Shown one piece after another: positions 32,369 through 45,369 of a stretch of DNA of 64,000 nucleotides. The position numbers were made by a program, and so were the translations under genes. Numbering within the stretch: position 1 is the first letter of the stretch; each line of letters opens with the position of its first letter. Source of the stretch: Litsea cubeba (lineage: Eukaryota > Streptophyta > Magnoliopsida > Laurales > Lauraceae); contig CM022946.1 in the NCBI GenBank assembly GCA_012931725.1, positions 57,745,502 to 57,809,501 of the forward strand, read 5' to 3'. The notes under the pieces were generated by a model that did no database searches, was not told the origin of the DNA, and saw only the letters and a program-made list of their open reading frames with translations.

Positions 32369-33978
32369 TGAAAGTCCAAGATTGAGTCCTAGAGGGGGGT
32401 GAATAGGATTACTTCTAAAAACCTAGACCAATTTTAATCCTTTTAGCTTTTAAGTGACTTATGCTTTGATGATGATAAACAATCTTGTGAAGAGGAAGAG
32501 TCTCTATGTTATGCATTCAAAATCATTAGACTACTACAATCTTCATTCAATAACAAAGCCATACATAAGAACATTATTCAAAAAAACAGAGCTAAACATC
32601 AAACTCATAACACAAGCAATTATAGTGGTTCGGCCAAATTGCCTACATCCACTCCCGGTAACCCTACCGGATTTTCACTAATCAATTTAAGGTTTAGGAT
32701 CGCCTCAAACCTTACAATTTCACCACTATGCTTTTCAAGGCTAAGCACCAACCTTTACAACACAACAAATTCTTTTCAATGCTAAGCACCGACCTTTACA
32801 ACAAGAGGTTTCTCTCTTAAATAAAATGCCTATTGATGCATAGATAAGAGAACAATTAAGTACAATTTAGTGCCTCTAAATAGACTGATGAGAAAATGAA
32901 AATTCAACTTCTAGAAGCATGCATATGAATGACAAAGTTTATGACTAATGCCTGTACTAAAAGAAAAACTCTTACTCTTTTTAGAAAGATGAAACTTAAG
33001 ATGATTCGAAGATGTTAATCATGTGAAAGAGAAAGAATTCAATGACAAACACATGGTTTTCAAAAAGATCAAACTTGAATAGAGAAAATACAATCTTAAT
33101 ATTAACAAGTTAGATTTGAAAACAAGGATTCAGAACTCATGTGAATGATAAAACATATGTTGATTTCATAAAGCTAAGAAAATTTAAAGTTTAAAGCATG
33201 TTATGAAATACAACCATTCAAGGAAATAGACAACTAATTAATCATGCTTAAAAATAGAACAAAGGTTTGGAAATAAAGCATGTTTTAGACTTGAAATTAA
33301 GAAAGCACACCCATTTGAAGATCAAAGGTTGAATCAATGGAACGGCTTCATAATCCCTTCATAAAAGCTCTTGAAAAGCTGATTTTCCTTGCTCTTAAAA
33401 ATCCCCTAAAGTTCAGCAACTTTTTCAAAAGAGAAAACCACTTTATATAGAAAAAGGTTCTCCCAACGGCTAGCTGTCGGTTAGCCGACAAACAGGGTTG
33501 GGCTAGCCGACAGCCAACGGTCATCTCAACGGTCATATTTTTTGAAAATTTGTTGACCTGGAACTCACTGTCGGTTAACCGAACCTGTTCGGTTAGCCGA
33601 GTGGTGACCGAAATCCTAACCCGCAGAGCAAAATGACTAAAAAAGAGGCTCTCTGGAAATCTAACTGAAAAGGCTCTCGGTCAGCACTGTCGGTTAGCCG
33701 ACGCCTAACCGACAGGCTATTCTGACTGAAAATTTGAAGGCCTGAAGGATTTTTTAGAGGAAACATTTTGAAAGCTTTGAAATGAAATAAAATCTGAAAT
33801 GAAAGCTTCAAAAACACAAGAGACGTAAAGATTTTGAAAACCATGTATAAAAACAAAAGATTATGAATGAGAAAAATGATGATGATCCTAAGATAAAGAA
33901 CATGAAAAATGGGAGGCCGGTCAAGCCTATGAAAATGAATGCAACCTATCAAATTGCAACAAAATAAAAACTCTAATA
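32369..33978 (-). mobile_element. 5' LTR of the minus-strand copia element
   Basis: The plus strand starts TGAAAGTCC after the primer site. By comparison with related LTRs (AATCCCTAACA at their other end), it finishes with ACTCTAATA at 33978, where CA has become TA. Length is about 1610 bp. It shares with the other copia-type LTRs the GTGGTTCGGCC...CTACATCCAC module near 32630, a minus-strand TATA-like CTATATAAAG (33441-33450), and GTCGGTTAGCCGAC palindromes just upstream of it (33475-33711). Confidence 0.75.
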
Positions 33979-34112
33979 GAAACTTCTAGGGGGGAGACAA
34001 ATTAATCACCAAGTGCCACCACCACCCAAGAAGCAGAAATTTGAGAATAAAGTAAGGTGCGGCTATTGTGGAAGGGCCCATGATGTAACCCAACGTCGTA
34101 AAAAGATGGGAA
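33979..34112 (+). pseudogene. Chromovirus gag fragment, first zinc knuckle
   Basis: The plus strand reads PPPPKKQKFENKVRCGYCGR, then AHDVTQRRKK. It resembles the CX2CX4HX4C knuckle of gypsy chromovirus gag, with the last Cys replaced. The frame is cut at 34113 by the element at 34113-40778, and the second knuckle resumes at 40784. GGGAA (34108-34112) is the left target duplication. Confidence 0.7.
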
Positions 34113-35911
34113 TGAAAGTCTAATGGATAGAGGGAGGGTGAATAGGGTGATCTACACTTAATGACTAATTTTGACCTATTTTAATTTCTTTACAAGTAAC
34201 TAGTCACATCTGATGATTAACATACAAATTGCGGAAGCTTAAACAAAACAATCACCACAAATCAATCACTACTACACAAAGATTTATAGTGGTTCGGCCT
34301 TAATGCCTACATCCACTACCGGCTTGTGACTCAACACCCCACCGGATTTCCACTAAGTATGCTTTTCAAAAGGCTAAGCAATAACCTCTACAATATGCTT
34401 TTCAATGATAAGCAATAACCTTATAATGTTGTTTTTCTAGGCTAAACAACAACCTATACACAATGCTTTTCTTAGGCTAAGCAATAACCTTTATACAAGA
34501 AATTTCTCTAAAGAAAGTGTTTTCACAAAACACTCTAAGAGATTACAATTTAAGCTCAATAAAAATTACCTCTAAAATAGGCGGATAAGAAAGTGTAAAT
34601 CAACTCACACAAACACACTAAGAATTACAAAGATGAATGCTTATGAAGTGTATGTGTGTGAAAACTTCAATCAAGTTCAAAATTAAGCTCATTCAAAATA
34701 TGCTCAAAGCATTTTAAAGATTAATGCATGCAAAGATATGATTGAAGTGATATGCAAATCACATGTACAAATTACAAACTTGTAGATGATATGAAAATCA
34801 AAAGATTCACAAGTTGTATGAAATTAATTAAGCCTAAACATGTGATGCATATGCAATGCTGTTTTCAAAACAAAAGAGTTTAACTAAGGTTTTAAAGATT
34901 GAAAACAACAAAGAAGATTCAACAAGTTAATGAAACATGTTATAAAAGAAATCAAAGGTTTTGATAAAACATGCTTAAGAAGTTTTCTAAAACAAACTTG
35001 ATTTGAATCAAGGTGAATAATCCAATGACTTAAATCAAAGATTAAGAGAAGAAAGGATTCAACACATCAGAATTATATGCTAAAAATCATTTACCAATAA
35101 TTTAATTAAAGCATAAAACATATGATTATCAAAAGACAAAGCTTACTTGGTGGTTTAACTTCATTAATCCAATCTTTATCTTTCCCTAATGACCATTAGC
35201 CTTCCTTAGCTTGATCCCCTTTCTTTTGCCTCAAAATGCCTCAAGAAGGGCTTCAAAGATCATAAAAAATGGCTAAGAAATGAACTCACTTTTATAGAAA
35301 AAAGTGTTCAAACGGCTACCTCTACCTGTCAGTCGACCGACACCTCAACGGTCATGTCCCAACGATAAAAAAATTTACCGTTGTACATCTGTCGGTTAAC
35401 TGACACGAACCGACAACCGAACCGACAGTATAAAAATCTAAAATTTTGAGCTCTTTGGAATTGGAACCGAGAACACATGTCGATTGACCTCGGTCCACTT
35501 GTCGGTTGGCCGACAACTTGACGTCAGTTGACGACAGCCTTAGATAAAAAATTCTAACTTTACATATTTTAAAGTATTTTCTTGAAGGGATTTTTGGGCC
35601 ATTAAATCAAGCTTGGAAACATGATTTTAAATCATTCAAGTGATTTTTAAAATCATGAAACATAAAAAGACAAATAAGATTCGAAACATTAAAACAAATG
35701 GCTTGCTTGATTTATGAAATTCTTTTTCAAAATAAATGTATCCAAGATTTAAAACCATAACATGCATGAAACATAAGATTTACAAGATTTAAGACAATGC
35801 ATGTGTAAATCAAGATTTCAAGATTTTCTAAATCTAAATCATGTGTGAAAATTTGAATGATGCTAAAATGATAATGCATCCATCAAATTGCAATAGACAA
35901 AATCCCTAACA
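34113..35911 (-). repeat. 3' LTR of the 34113-40778 element
   Basis: 1799 bp. On the minus strand it begins TGTTAGGGATTTTGTC and ends GACTTTCA. A TATA-like CTATAAAAG is at about 35289-35297, with GTCGGTTAACCGAC-like palindromes upstream (35326-35540). Confidence 0.85.
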
Positions 35912-36310
35912 ATCTCCCCCTTTGCAATTTGATGGCAAACCTTCAAAATGTTGGCAAACCTTGCTCAACACTAAATTTTCACACATATTCTTCAGCTCCT
36001 CCTTGACTGGACAATCTTGAAATCTCTTTGGATGCTTCTTCGTTTAGCTGGGGCTCTAGCTTCATACTTCATTCTTCTTGATGCTTGGAGATTGATCATT
36101 CTTCGAGATTTCTTTACATCTCTCTCTTTGGCCAAGCATCTTCTTTAGTTTCCAAACTCTTTCTTCTATCATCTTCTCCCCCTTTGACCATGCTCTCTTT
36201 TTGGCAAGATGTGCATTCTCTTCCCCTTTGGTTAGCTTAAACACTTTCTCCCCCTTAATTATTTCTCCCCCTTTGCCATTAAACTTGAGGACTTTCTCCC
36301 CCTTTGCCAT
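35912..36310 (-). repeat. Multiplied polypurine tracts
   Basis: On the minus strand at least five copies of AAAGGGGGAGA-type tracts occur (near 35913, 36175, 36248, 36266 and 36296), the last directly before the 3' LTR. The short peptide-like reading over them is a shadow of the repeats. Confidence 0.8.
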
Positions 36311-37449
36311 TAAATTGCAAAGGTATCAATTGAAAAGGGATACCTACACACATGAAACAAGGAAAATACCTTTTAGTAGCACCTGTTAACAAAGGAAATC
36401 AAAAATGAAATACATAACAGGTTATCATGCACGGGTAATAAGCTATAAGGGTATCAGAGCCAATATAATGGTGAATTTGATCAAAACTAATACTTCCTAT
36501 GAAGATTTACTCCACCTCAATCCATTCTCTCCTTTTGTCAAACATTTGACAAGAATATAACTATTTGGTACAAGAAGAAGATGGTTTAACCAATTGAGGG
36601 TTAACTTCAAGTGAAGCATTAGATTCAATTGATAATAATATTTGACTATAAAGCTCAATATGATCAAATTACCAATGTAAAGAGCAAGGTCATTGGGATA
36701 TACTAAACATAGCATCAAATAATATAACTATGAAAATTATATGCTATAAATATTTTAAAATCATTTCATTCAATCAGCTAATATAACTATTATGCTAAAG
36801 ATGAATGAAATGAATTAGTGCAATCATGAAGCCAAAACCTCACCATTAACTAACCGAAATTATGAAAACATAAACATGGCGGTCATGTGATTTATCTATA
36901 AGTGCAAGAGAGGTGGCAAATATGAAGATTATGATGCTAATAGAGTGTGACAAATACAAAATCAAGCATCATAAATGAATATTCATCCTTTTAGTAATAT
37001 AATTAATGAGCATAGTGATGAACAAATGAATTTGCATTTAGAAAGTATATGACTTAACAGAGCATGCAATTTTAAAAGTGTCTAGGCATATGAATTCAAC
37101 ATCTAAGAAATTCATCAAACAATAAATATAACTATGAAATGTAAGGAATGGAATTCAAAGAGGTTCATATGATCAAGAACACTAATATGAAGTTGAAACA
37201 TGTATTAGGATGACAAGATAATATACATGAATCAAACATCATAACCATCCATTTCAAATATAATGACTAGAAAGCACAAAAGATGGATTTTTAGGTTCTA
37301 GTATGGTAACTACAAAAATAATTAAAGAGCACAACCATACATGGAACAGATAAACATTTGCATAAAGAATGTACTAAAAAAAATATAAAATGCAAATGCA
37401 ACATGACCAACAAAAAGATTTAACTATAAAGCATAGGTTGGTCAATGAG

Positions 37450-38890
37450 GTCCAAGGCCTTAAGGTTTGTCTAAGTATCTAACTTTGGGAATCCACCTAA
37501 GGTCTTGAGATGGTTGATCTTTGAGGTCAAGTTTAGAAGTCCTGCCAACTTTAGGAGATTTGACTTGATAAATCTTAGATTTGGACCTATCACCATGAGA
37601 TTTGAATAATTTAAACTTAGGTTGGTGATTAGTCTCTTGGGATTGGTGAGATTGTTTCTTAGGGGATTGGTTCACTTTTCTTTTCTTGTTATTTCCTCCC
37701 TTTATTTAACTTTTGAATTTTAGATTTAACTTAGCAACTTTATTCAAAAGTTCTTTCATTTGTTGAGGTAGGGGAGGTAGGTTGAGAAGCTTTTTATTGA
37801 TAGATTCTTTTATAGTTGGTTTAACTTGTTTAAATTTATTAGAATCTATCTTAGGAAACTCATTTTTAATTGATTTAACTTGTTTAATCTTCTTGGAGTC
37901 TTCCTTGGTTTTTAGTGTCTTATCCATCAAAGAGTTTGATTTTACTTTCTTTGGTTCAAAGATATAGGTTTAGACACATAGCTTCTTCTTTGTTTGCACT
38001 CAAACCTAAAGTGTCATTCAATGCCACAATAATTACATTTAGTTTTGGGCAAGGAAGACTGAGTGCATGAGAATGAGGACTCGCCTTTCACAAATGTGTT
38101 GGTGAATTTAGGGTCATGTGAAATATTCCTATTATAACCAAGACCCGTCCTATCTCTTTGTGATTTACCCAATTTAAATAACTTTTCAAGTTTTTCTTCA
38201 CTTTGGGTAAATTTGCACTCATATTTTTGCTAATAACTTTCAAGTTGAGTGACTTGGGTTTTAATGGTTGAATTTTCATTTTTAACATTTGTTAGTTCAT
38301 TTTCAATTCCCTTAAAATTATTTAGCTCTTCATGGGCAGGTTTTAACTTAGATTTAAGTTCATTAACTTCAATAGATCCAAGTTCTAGTGTATTTATCTT
38401 ATTTTGAGCATTAGATAAATTTTTCTTAGTGATAGTCAACTTAGATTCAAGATTGTTAATGTTTTTATCTTGCCTTTGTAATTGATCTCTTAGTTTCAAA
38501 TTTTTATTTTTAAGATTATCACAACCTATCTTTAATTCAATTAATTCATCTTGAGCATTTTGTAGGTTATGCAAAGAGATCATAAACTTAGAGTCTACAC
38601 GATTTATTAATTATTCTTTCTCTCTAAATTCATTTTTTGAAGAAACTAATTCTTTGTTAAGACTTTTAGATTTTTCTTCTAATCTTTTATTCTTCTTAAC
38701 AAGCTCTAAGGAAAATGTACATAAATCATCATAAGCTTGTTGAATATCATTTTCATTTTCTTTAATTTCTTCTTCTTTTTAATTTAAGTTGAGATTCTTT
38801 AATTTTGATGTTTGAATCTCCAATGGATGGAAGAAGGGTTCTAGAAGAATCTACAAAGTCTAGCATAGTGGAATCCATTCTAATGATTTT
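37450..38890 (-). pseudogene. Broken coiled-coil/zinc-knuckle gag-like ORF
   Basis: Segments on the minus strand match, in order, the intact protein encoded at 53533-55098: MISLHNLQNAQDELIELKIG near 38580, VNELKSKLKPAHEELNNFKG near 38350, a zinc knuckle CNYCGIE-stop-HFRFEC near 38010 (the stop replaces the usual Gly), MKELLNKVAKLNLKFKS near 37715-37765, and DLRWIPKVRYLDKP near 37460-37500. Several stops and frame changes break it. The start region MDSTMLD near 38880 is recognisable. The second ORF found in the intact relative is not present here. Confidence 0.75.
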
Positions 38891-38978
38891 CATGCAATGT
38901 ACAACTAGGGTCTAAACTCTAGGTTTTTACACCTAATCAAGAGTTCCGAACAATTGATCCTAAATATAGAGCAACCTT

Positions 38979-38994
38979 GCTCTGATACGTACCA
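38979..38994 (-). promoter_or_regulatory. Primer binding site with a 4-bp insertion
   Basis: The minus strand reads TGGTACGTATCAGAGC, the iMet site TGGTATCAGAGC with four extra bases in the middle. This should weaken priming and probably arose after insertion. Confidence 0.75.
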
Positions 38995-38996
38995 AT

Positions 38997-40778
38997 TGAA
39001 AGTCCAATGGATCCTAACCCCAGAGGGGGGTGAATAGGGTGATCTACACTTAATGACTAATTATGACCTATTTTAGTTTCTTTACAAGTAACTAGTCACA
39101 TGTGATGATTAACATACAAAATGCGGAAGCTTAAACAAAATAATCATCACAAATCAATCACCACTACACAAAGATTTATAGTAGTTCGGCCTCAATGCCT
39201 ACATCTACTACCGGCTTGTGACTCAACACCCCACCAGATTTCCACTAAGTATGCTTTTCAAAAGGCTATGCAATAACCTTTACAATATGCTTTCCAAGGA
39301 TAAGCAATAACCTTACAATGTTGTTTTTCTAGGCTAAACAACAACCTATACGCAATACTTTTCTTCGGCTAAGCAATAACCTTTATACAAGAGATTTCTC
39401 TAAAGAAAGTGTTTTCACAAAACACTCTAAGAGATTACAATTTAAGCTCAATAAAAATACCTCTAAAATAGGCAGATAAGAAAGTGTAAATCAACTCACA
39501 CAAGCACATTAAGAATTACAAAGGTGAATGCTTATGAAGTGTATGTGTGTGAAAACTTCAATCAAGTTCAAAATTAAGCTCATTCAAAATATGCTCAAAG
39601 CATTTTAAAGATTAATGCACACAAAGATATGATTGAAGTGATATGCAAATCACATGTACAAATTACAAACTTGTAGATGATATGAAAATCAAAAGATTCA
39701 CAAGTTGTATGAAATTAATTAAGCCTAAACATGTGATGCATATGCAATGCTGTTTTCAAAACAAAAGAGTTTAACTAAGGTTTTAAAGATTGAAAACAAC
39801 AAAGAAGATTCAACAAGTTAATGAAACATGTTATAAAAGAAATCAAAGGTTTTGATAAAACATGTTTAAGAAGTTTTCTAAAACAAACTTGATTTGAATC
39901 AAGGTGAATAATCCAATGACTTAAGTCAAAGATTAAGAGAAGAAATGATTCAACACATCAGAATTATATGCTAAAAATCATTTGCCAATAATTTAATTAA
40001 AGCATAAAACATATGATTATCAAAAGGCAAAGCTTACTTGGTGGTTTAACTTCATTAATCTAAGCTTTAGCTTTTCCTAATGACCATTAGCCTTCCTTAG
40101 CTTGATCTCATTTCTTTTGCCTCAAAATGCCTCAAGAAGGGCTTCAAAGATCATCAAAAATGGCTAAGAAATGAACTCACTTTTATAGAAAAAGTATTCA
40201 AACGGCTACCTGCCTGTCGGTCGATCGACACCTCAACGGTCAAGTCCCAACGGTAAAAAAATTTACCGCTGTACATCTGTCGGTTAACCGACACGAACCG
40301 ACAACCAAACCGACAGTATAAAAATCTGAAATTTTGAGCTCTCTGGAATTGGAACCGATAACACATGTCGGCTGGCCAACAACTTGACGTCGGTTGACCG
40401 ACAGCCTTAGACAAAAAATCCCAACTTTACATATTTTAAAGTATTTTCTTGTGGGGATTTTTGGGCCATTAAATCAAGCTTGGAAACATGATTTTAAATC
40501 ATTCAAGTGCTTTTTAAAATCATAAAACATAAAAAACCAAGTAAGATTCGAAACTTTAAAACAAATGGCTTGCTTGATTTATGAAATTCTTTTTCAAAAT
40601 AAATGCATCCAAGATTTAAAACCATAACATGCATGAAACATAAGATTTACAAGATTTAAAACAATGCATGTGTAAATCAAGATTTCAAGATTTTCTAAAT
40701 CTAAATCATGTGTGAAAATTCAAATGATGCTAAAATGATAATGCATCCATCAAATTGCAATACACAAAATCCCTAACA
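38997..40778 (-). repeat. 5' LTR of the 34113-40778 element
   Basis: 1782 bp. On the minus strand it begins TGTTAGGGATTTTGTG at 40778 and ends GACTTTCA. The TATA-like CTATAAAAG is near 40189-40197, with palindromes upstream (40215-40405). Confidence 0.85.
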
Positions 40779-40783
40779 GGGAA

Positions 40784-41066
40784 GCTTCTTTGAATGTGGC
40801 CAAGCCGGTCATAAGATTAAAGATTGTCCTAATATACAATAGGGGACTTAATTTCAGCATCAGGGATATCAGCAGCAGAACAAATGATTTAGTTATCAGT
40901 GGCCAAATCAACAATAGTAGTGTATTAACAACAAAATCAACAGCAGAGGCAACCACAGAACCAACCACCAAGAAACCCACAAAACCTACCTCAAGGATAT
41001 AACTAGTATAGAGTTAGGAATAACGAAGGTGGGAACCAAAGGAGGCCCCCATCTAATGCCAGAGTA
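40784..41066 (+). pseudogene. Chromovirus gag C-terminus, second zinc knuckle
   Basis: FECGQAGHKIKDCP follows the target duplication and completes a CCHC knuckle. A Gln-rich linker with several stops follows, leading into the protease at 41067. It continues the gag interrupted at 34112. Confidence 0.7.
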
Positions 41067-41633
41067 TTGGCTATGACTGACAAAGAGGCAACAGTAGTAG
41101 ACAACATAGTTGAGGGTATGATTTCTATCTCCAATATTGAAGCTAGTACCTTATTTGACCCTGATTCCACTCACTCGTTTGTATCTCATGCGTTTACACC
41201 AAAACCGAACATCTCCCCTTCCACACTTGAGAATACATTAACTGTCTCTACCCCTATTGTAGATCAAATTACCACCAGGACCGTATATTATGATTGTAAG
41301 CTGGAGATTGTGTGTGTTAGGATGCCGGTCATCTTACCGCTATTGCACATTGAGGACTTTGATGTTATCCTAGGAATGGACTGGCTATCAAAATATCGGA
41401 CCATCCTAACTGATTTAATAAAAGGGTCCATTTTGACTTGGAAGGGTTTACTTAAGCCTGTGTATGTAATGGGGAAAAGAAAGTCAGTCAAGGCTGGTAT
41501 TGTTTCAGTCATGGAGGGGGGAGAATTGTTGATGAAGGGCTGTAGAGGATATTTGGTCTTTATCTCAGAAGACAAAGATCTCAGAATTGATCGCATTCCA
41601 GCTGTCAAAGAACTTCAAGACGTGTTTTAGGAT
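41067..41633 (+). pseudogene. Chromovirus aspartic protease
   Basis: The frame of about 187 codons carries the retropepsin-like sequence TLFDPDSTHSFVS. The catalytic triad normally reads D-S/T-G, but here it is D-P-D (41157-41165), so activity is unlikely. FDVILGMDWLSKY downstream is the conserved chromovirus motif. It is in order between gag and reverse transcriptase. Confidence 0.8.
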
Positions 41634-42960
41634 GACCTACCGAGATTGCCTCTAGTAAGAGAGGTGGATTTTACCATTACACTGGCACCTGGGATAGCAT
41701 CCATTTATAAAAACACCTTACCAGATGGGTCTTGTAGAACTGAAAGAGCAGTTACAAGAGTTACTCGATAAGATTTTTATTAGGCCACGTGTATCCCCAT
41801 TAGGAGCGTCAGTGTTGTTCGTAAAGAAGAAAGATGGGTCTATGCAATTGTGGATCGACTATCGACAGCTAAATCAAGTCACTATTAACAACAAATACCC
41901 GTTATCTAGGATGGATGAACTATTCAACCAGCTTCAAGGGGCAAGATACTTTTTTAAAATAGGCTTGAGGTCGGGGCATCACCAACTGCGTGTACGAGAG
42001 GAAAATATTCTAAAGACGACCTTTAGGATCATATATGACCATTACGAATTCTTGGTTATGCCGTTCGGGTTGACGAATGCACCAGCAACATTCATGACAC
42101 TTATGGACAAGATTCTCAAGCCCCATTTGGACTAGTTTGTGGTAATCTTTATTGATAATATCTTGACCAACTGTAAGGCTAAAGAAAAACATGGGGAGCA
42201 CCTTCGTACTTCACTCCAATTGTTGAGGACCACAAGCTACATGCTAAATTAAGTAAATGTGAATTCTATTTGGAACAAGTGGTGTTCTTGGGACACTTCA
42301 TTTCAGGAGGGGGATTCTATAAATCCAGCTAAGGTAGGAGCTATTACCAACTGGAAAAGACCCTCGACTATCTCAAAAGTTTGGTGTTTCTTGGGCTTGC
42401 CAGGTTATTATAGAAGATTTGTGAAGGGTTTTTTTTCGATAGCAGGCCCTTTAACCCGACTTACTCACAAGGAGATTCCATTCGTATGGGATGAAAGATG
42501 TGAAAATAGCTTTTATGAATTGAAAGAAAAATTGACTCCGACTCTAGTTTTAACTCTCCAACAGGTAGTTGAGGTTTTGTACTTTTTTTGTGATGTGTAT
42601 ATTCAAGGTTTGGAGTGTGTGCTTATGTAACACGGAAAGGCGATTGCTTATGCATCCTGCTAGTTGAAAAGTGATGAGTTAAATTATGCCACTCATGATC
42701 TGGAATTAGCAGCGGTGGTCTTTGCTTTAAAGAAATGAAGACATTACCTCTACGGGAAAGAATTTGAAGTGTATGCCGATCGGAAAAGTCTCAAGTATGT
42801 CTTCTCTCGGAGAGATCTTAATCTCAGACAAAGGAGATGGATGAAATTCTTGAAAGATTATGATTTCTTCACATTTTACCACGTGGAGAAGGCCAATGTG
42901 GTCGTCAATGCCCTAAGCAAGAAGTCAACACAGAGGATTAGTTTGCCTATGGAATAGAGA
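41634..42960 (+). pseudogene. Chromovirus reverse transcriptase and RNase H (dead)
   Basis: Reverse transcriptase blocks are visible in order: SPLGASVLFVKKKDGSMQLW, then IDYRQLN, YPLSRMDELFNQLQGARYF, LVMPFGLTNAPATF. The catalytic box reads FIDN (the Asn codon is 42157-42159) instead of FIDD, preceded by an in-frame TAG (42133-42135). Thumb and connection (FLGLPGYYRRFVKGF) and RNase H (KSLKYVFSRRDLNLRQRRW) follow with further stops and frame changes. It is a fossil copy. Confidence 0.85.
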
Positions 42961-44460
42961 TTGATCGGAAAAATTAAGGATCTAGATGTAAGCTTGAGAC
43001 CGATAGTTGACAAGGTATTATTGGCAAGCTCAAGGTCCTACTAGACTCAATCCAAATGATCAAGGATAGTCAAAGAGATCATCTAGCCTTAGTAGAAATA
43101 TATGACTGGATTAACAATAAACCAGATTTCTATATCACCAATGGTACCTTATACTTTCGAAGCAGTCTATGTGTGCCAAATATTCCAGAAATGAAAGAGG
43201 GTATTTTGAGAGAAGCTCATCACACTAGATATACCACCCACCCAAGAAGCAAAAAAAATGTATGAAAATATCAATATAAGATTTTGGTGGATCGATATGA
43301 AGAATGATGTTGCCAGTTATGTGGTTAGATGTTGCACTTGCCAGCAAGTTAAGGCAAATCATAGGAAACCATGAAGCTTATTACAGCCTTTAGCAATCCC
43401 TACATAGAAGTGAGAACATATTACTATAGACTTCATTTCTTGGTTGCCAAGTACTCAATAGAGGAATGAGGTGATTTGGGTGATCGCTGATAGGCTAACT
43501 AAGTCTGCACATTTTATACCTATAAATGTGAACACCACTAGAGAGAAATTGGCGCAAAAGTATGTTTATGAAATAGTAAGGTCACATGGGGTACTTGTGC
43601 CCATTGTCTCAGGCAGGAGTAATAAGTTTATGTCTCACTTCTAGAAGAGTTTACAGAAGGCGATAGGCACTCAGTTGAACTTCAGCACGACGTATCATGC
43701 ATAAATGCATGGGTAGACATAACGAACAAATAAACTATGGAGGACATGTTAAAAGCCCATGCATTAGACTTTGGTGGGAATTGGGACTATCAACTACCAT
43801 TATCGGAGTTTGTATATAACAACAACTACCATTCTAGTATAGATGGCACCCTTTGAGGCCTTTTATGGATGGATTTGTCGTTCACCTATTTATTGGGAGG
43901 AAGTTAGTAAATGGAGATTGCTGGGGCAGAACTTATTCAGGATACTACAAAGAATATAAACAACGCAAAGTAGACAGAAGAGTTATGCGGATAAATGCTG
44001 ACGGAAATTAAAGTTTGCAATAGGGGACTACGTGTTTTTCAAGGTCTCATCCGCCAAAGGGGTAGTGAGGTTCGGTACGAAAGGAAAGTTAAGTCCAAGG
44101 TACATTGAACCCTTACAGATTACGGGTCATGTCAGTGATGGAAATGCATACATACTAGAATTGCCACCTCATCTTACAGAGGTTTACAATGTTCTCCATG
44201 TATCTATATTAAAAAAAATATGAGCCTAATCCTTCTTGCATCATTGAGTACAAAGATGATTTGTCCTATGAGGAGAAACCTGTCGCAATCTTGGAAACCC
44301 AAGAGAAGGTGTTGCGGAGAAGAATGGTCCGCCTAGTCAAAGTGCTATGGGAGCATCACAACCAATCATAGGCGACTAAGGAAACGGAGGAGGAGGTAAA
44401 AAAAAAGTATCCTTATCTTTTTACCGATGTACGTTTTTAAAACTTAGAGCACCAAATTTC
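42961..44460 (+). pseudogene. Chromovirus integrase with chromovirus-type C-terminus (dead)
   Basis: Zinc-binding HHCC remnants (REAHHTR near 43210, RCCTCQQVKA near 43328) precede the catalytic core, with TIDFISWLP near 43425 and VSGRSNKFMSHF near 43605. In the latter the usual catalytic Asp of SDR/SDG is Gly. The C-terminal part (GPLQITGHVSDGNAYILELP-like, then EEKPVAILETQEKVLRRRMV near 44270) resembles the Tekay/Reina C-terminal region. Many stops are present. Confidence 0.75.
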
Positions 44461-44462
44461 CT

Positions 44463-44480
44463 GGGGGGGGGGGGGGAGGT
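44463..44480 (+). promoter_or_regulatory. Polypurine tract of the chromovirus
   Basis: A G run ending GGGGGAGGTTC lies just before the 3' LTR start TGTAATACCCC at 44484. Confidence 0.7.
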
Positions 44481-44483
44481 TCA

Positions 44484-45369
44484 TGTAATACCCCTGAGTT
44501 TTAGAATAAAATAAATTAAGGGTCTGGTTTTTTTTATTTGTTAGTATTTTGGGGTTTGTTTAGTTTAGTTTTGTTGCATGTTTGATCTCAAGTCATTCAT
44601 GGGACTCAAGGACTTAATTCTTTGAGAGTTAAATTATATGTAAAGGAGTTTGGGTCCACTATGTGTTAAGAGAATGATCAATGGGCTAATGTTTAAGTGA
44701 TGGAACCCATGACTAACATTAAATGAGGGAGATTAATAAATTTGAAGGCACCCACGTTTTGTAACCAAGAGAGGGGAAACACTTGCGCATACGCAGAAAG
44801 CCCAAGGCTTCCTTGGGATATGAGCAGGAAACCAAGCTCTTCCCCCATTCTAGACCCTAAGGCCTCCTTTTTCTCCTCTTTTCAGTCCTTCTAAACCTAA
44901 CTCTAAGTCTCATCTTGGTGATCCAAAAGAGAAACTAGAGGAGCTCGAAGGGAGAAACAAGGAAAAAGAAGAAAAAGATCCACTTTTGGATGACCTATAG
45001 TGTTTCGTAAGTCAAGTACCAGATGACGATTTCATATACGAGGTGAGAAAACATACACAATATAAGGATGCACTCAATACCAATGATGTTTTCTTTGGAT
45101 TTACGGTTATGAGCCATGAATGGAGCCCTATTGGCTGACCCCAAAAGGGGGTTTATGCATTGTCCAAACTCCACTAAAGGAGTTTTAGGTGTGAATAATA
45201 ATGGAGTAATTTATTGCACACCTACTGTTTGATAAAATAATCATGTATGATGCACACCTACTGCTCAATGAAATCTTCATTGAGTAATTTACGACGTACA
45301 GTTATTGTTTGATGTGATACTTGTTAAACATGACTCAAAGTTCGAGAGCTCGAGATTTCGGATTGTGAC
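44484..45369 (+). mobile_element. Chromovirus 3' LTR, truncated
   Basis: It starts TGTAATACCCCTGAG after the polypurine tract, and is probably cut at about 45369 by the Tat element. The repeated GCACACCTACTG motif near 45215 and 45252 lies in its last third. No complete 3' end is visible. Confidence 0.6.

Larger units (their letters stand above)
34113..40778 (-). mobile_element. Non-autonomous copia-type LTR retrotransposon, TSD GGGAA
   Basis: It is bounded by perfect GGGAA duplications (34108-34112, 40779-40783). On the minus strand the 5' LTR is 40778-38997 (1782 bp), the primer site 38994-38979, the interior 38996-35912, and the 3' LTR 35911-34113 (1799 bp), preceded by the polypurine tract GGGGGAGATT. 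The LTRs are clearly related but differ by point changes and small indels, so this insertion is older than the one at 51924-59725. The interior holds only a broken coiled-coil/zinc-knuckle ORF and no pol. End motifs, primer and polypurine tract resemble SIRE-type copia elements. Confidence 0.85.
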
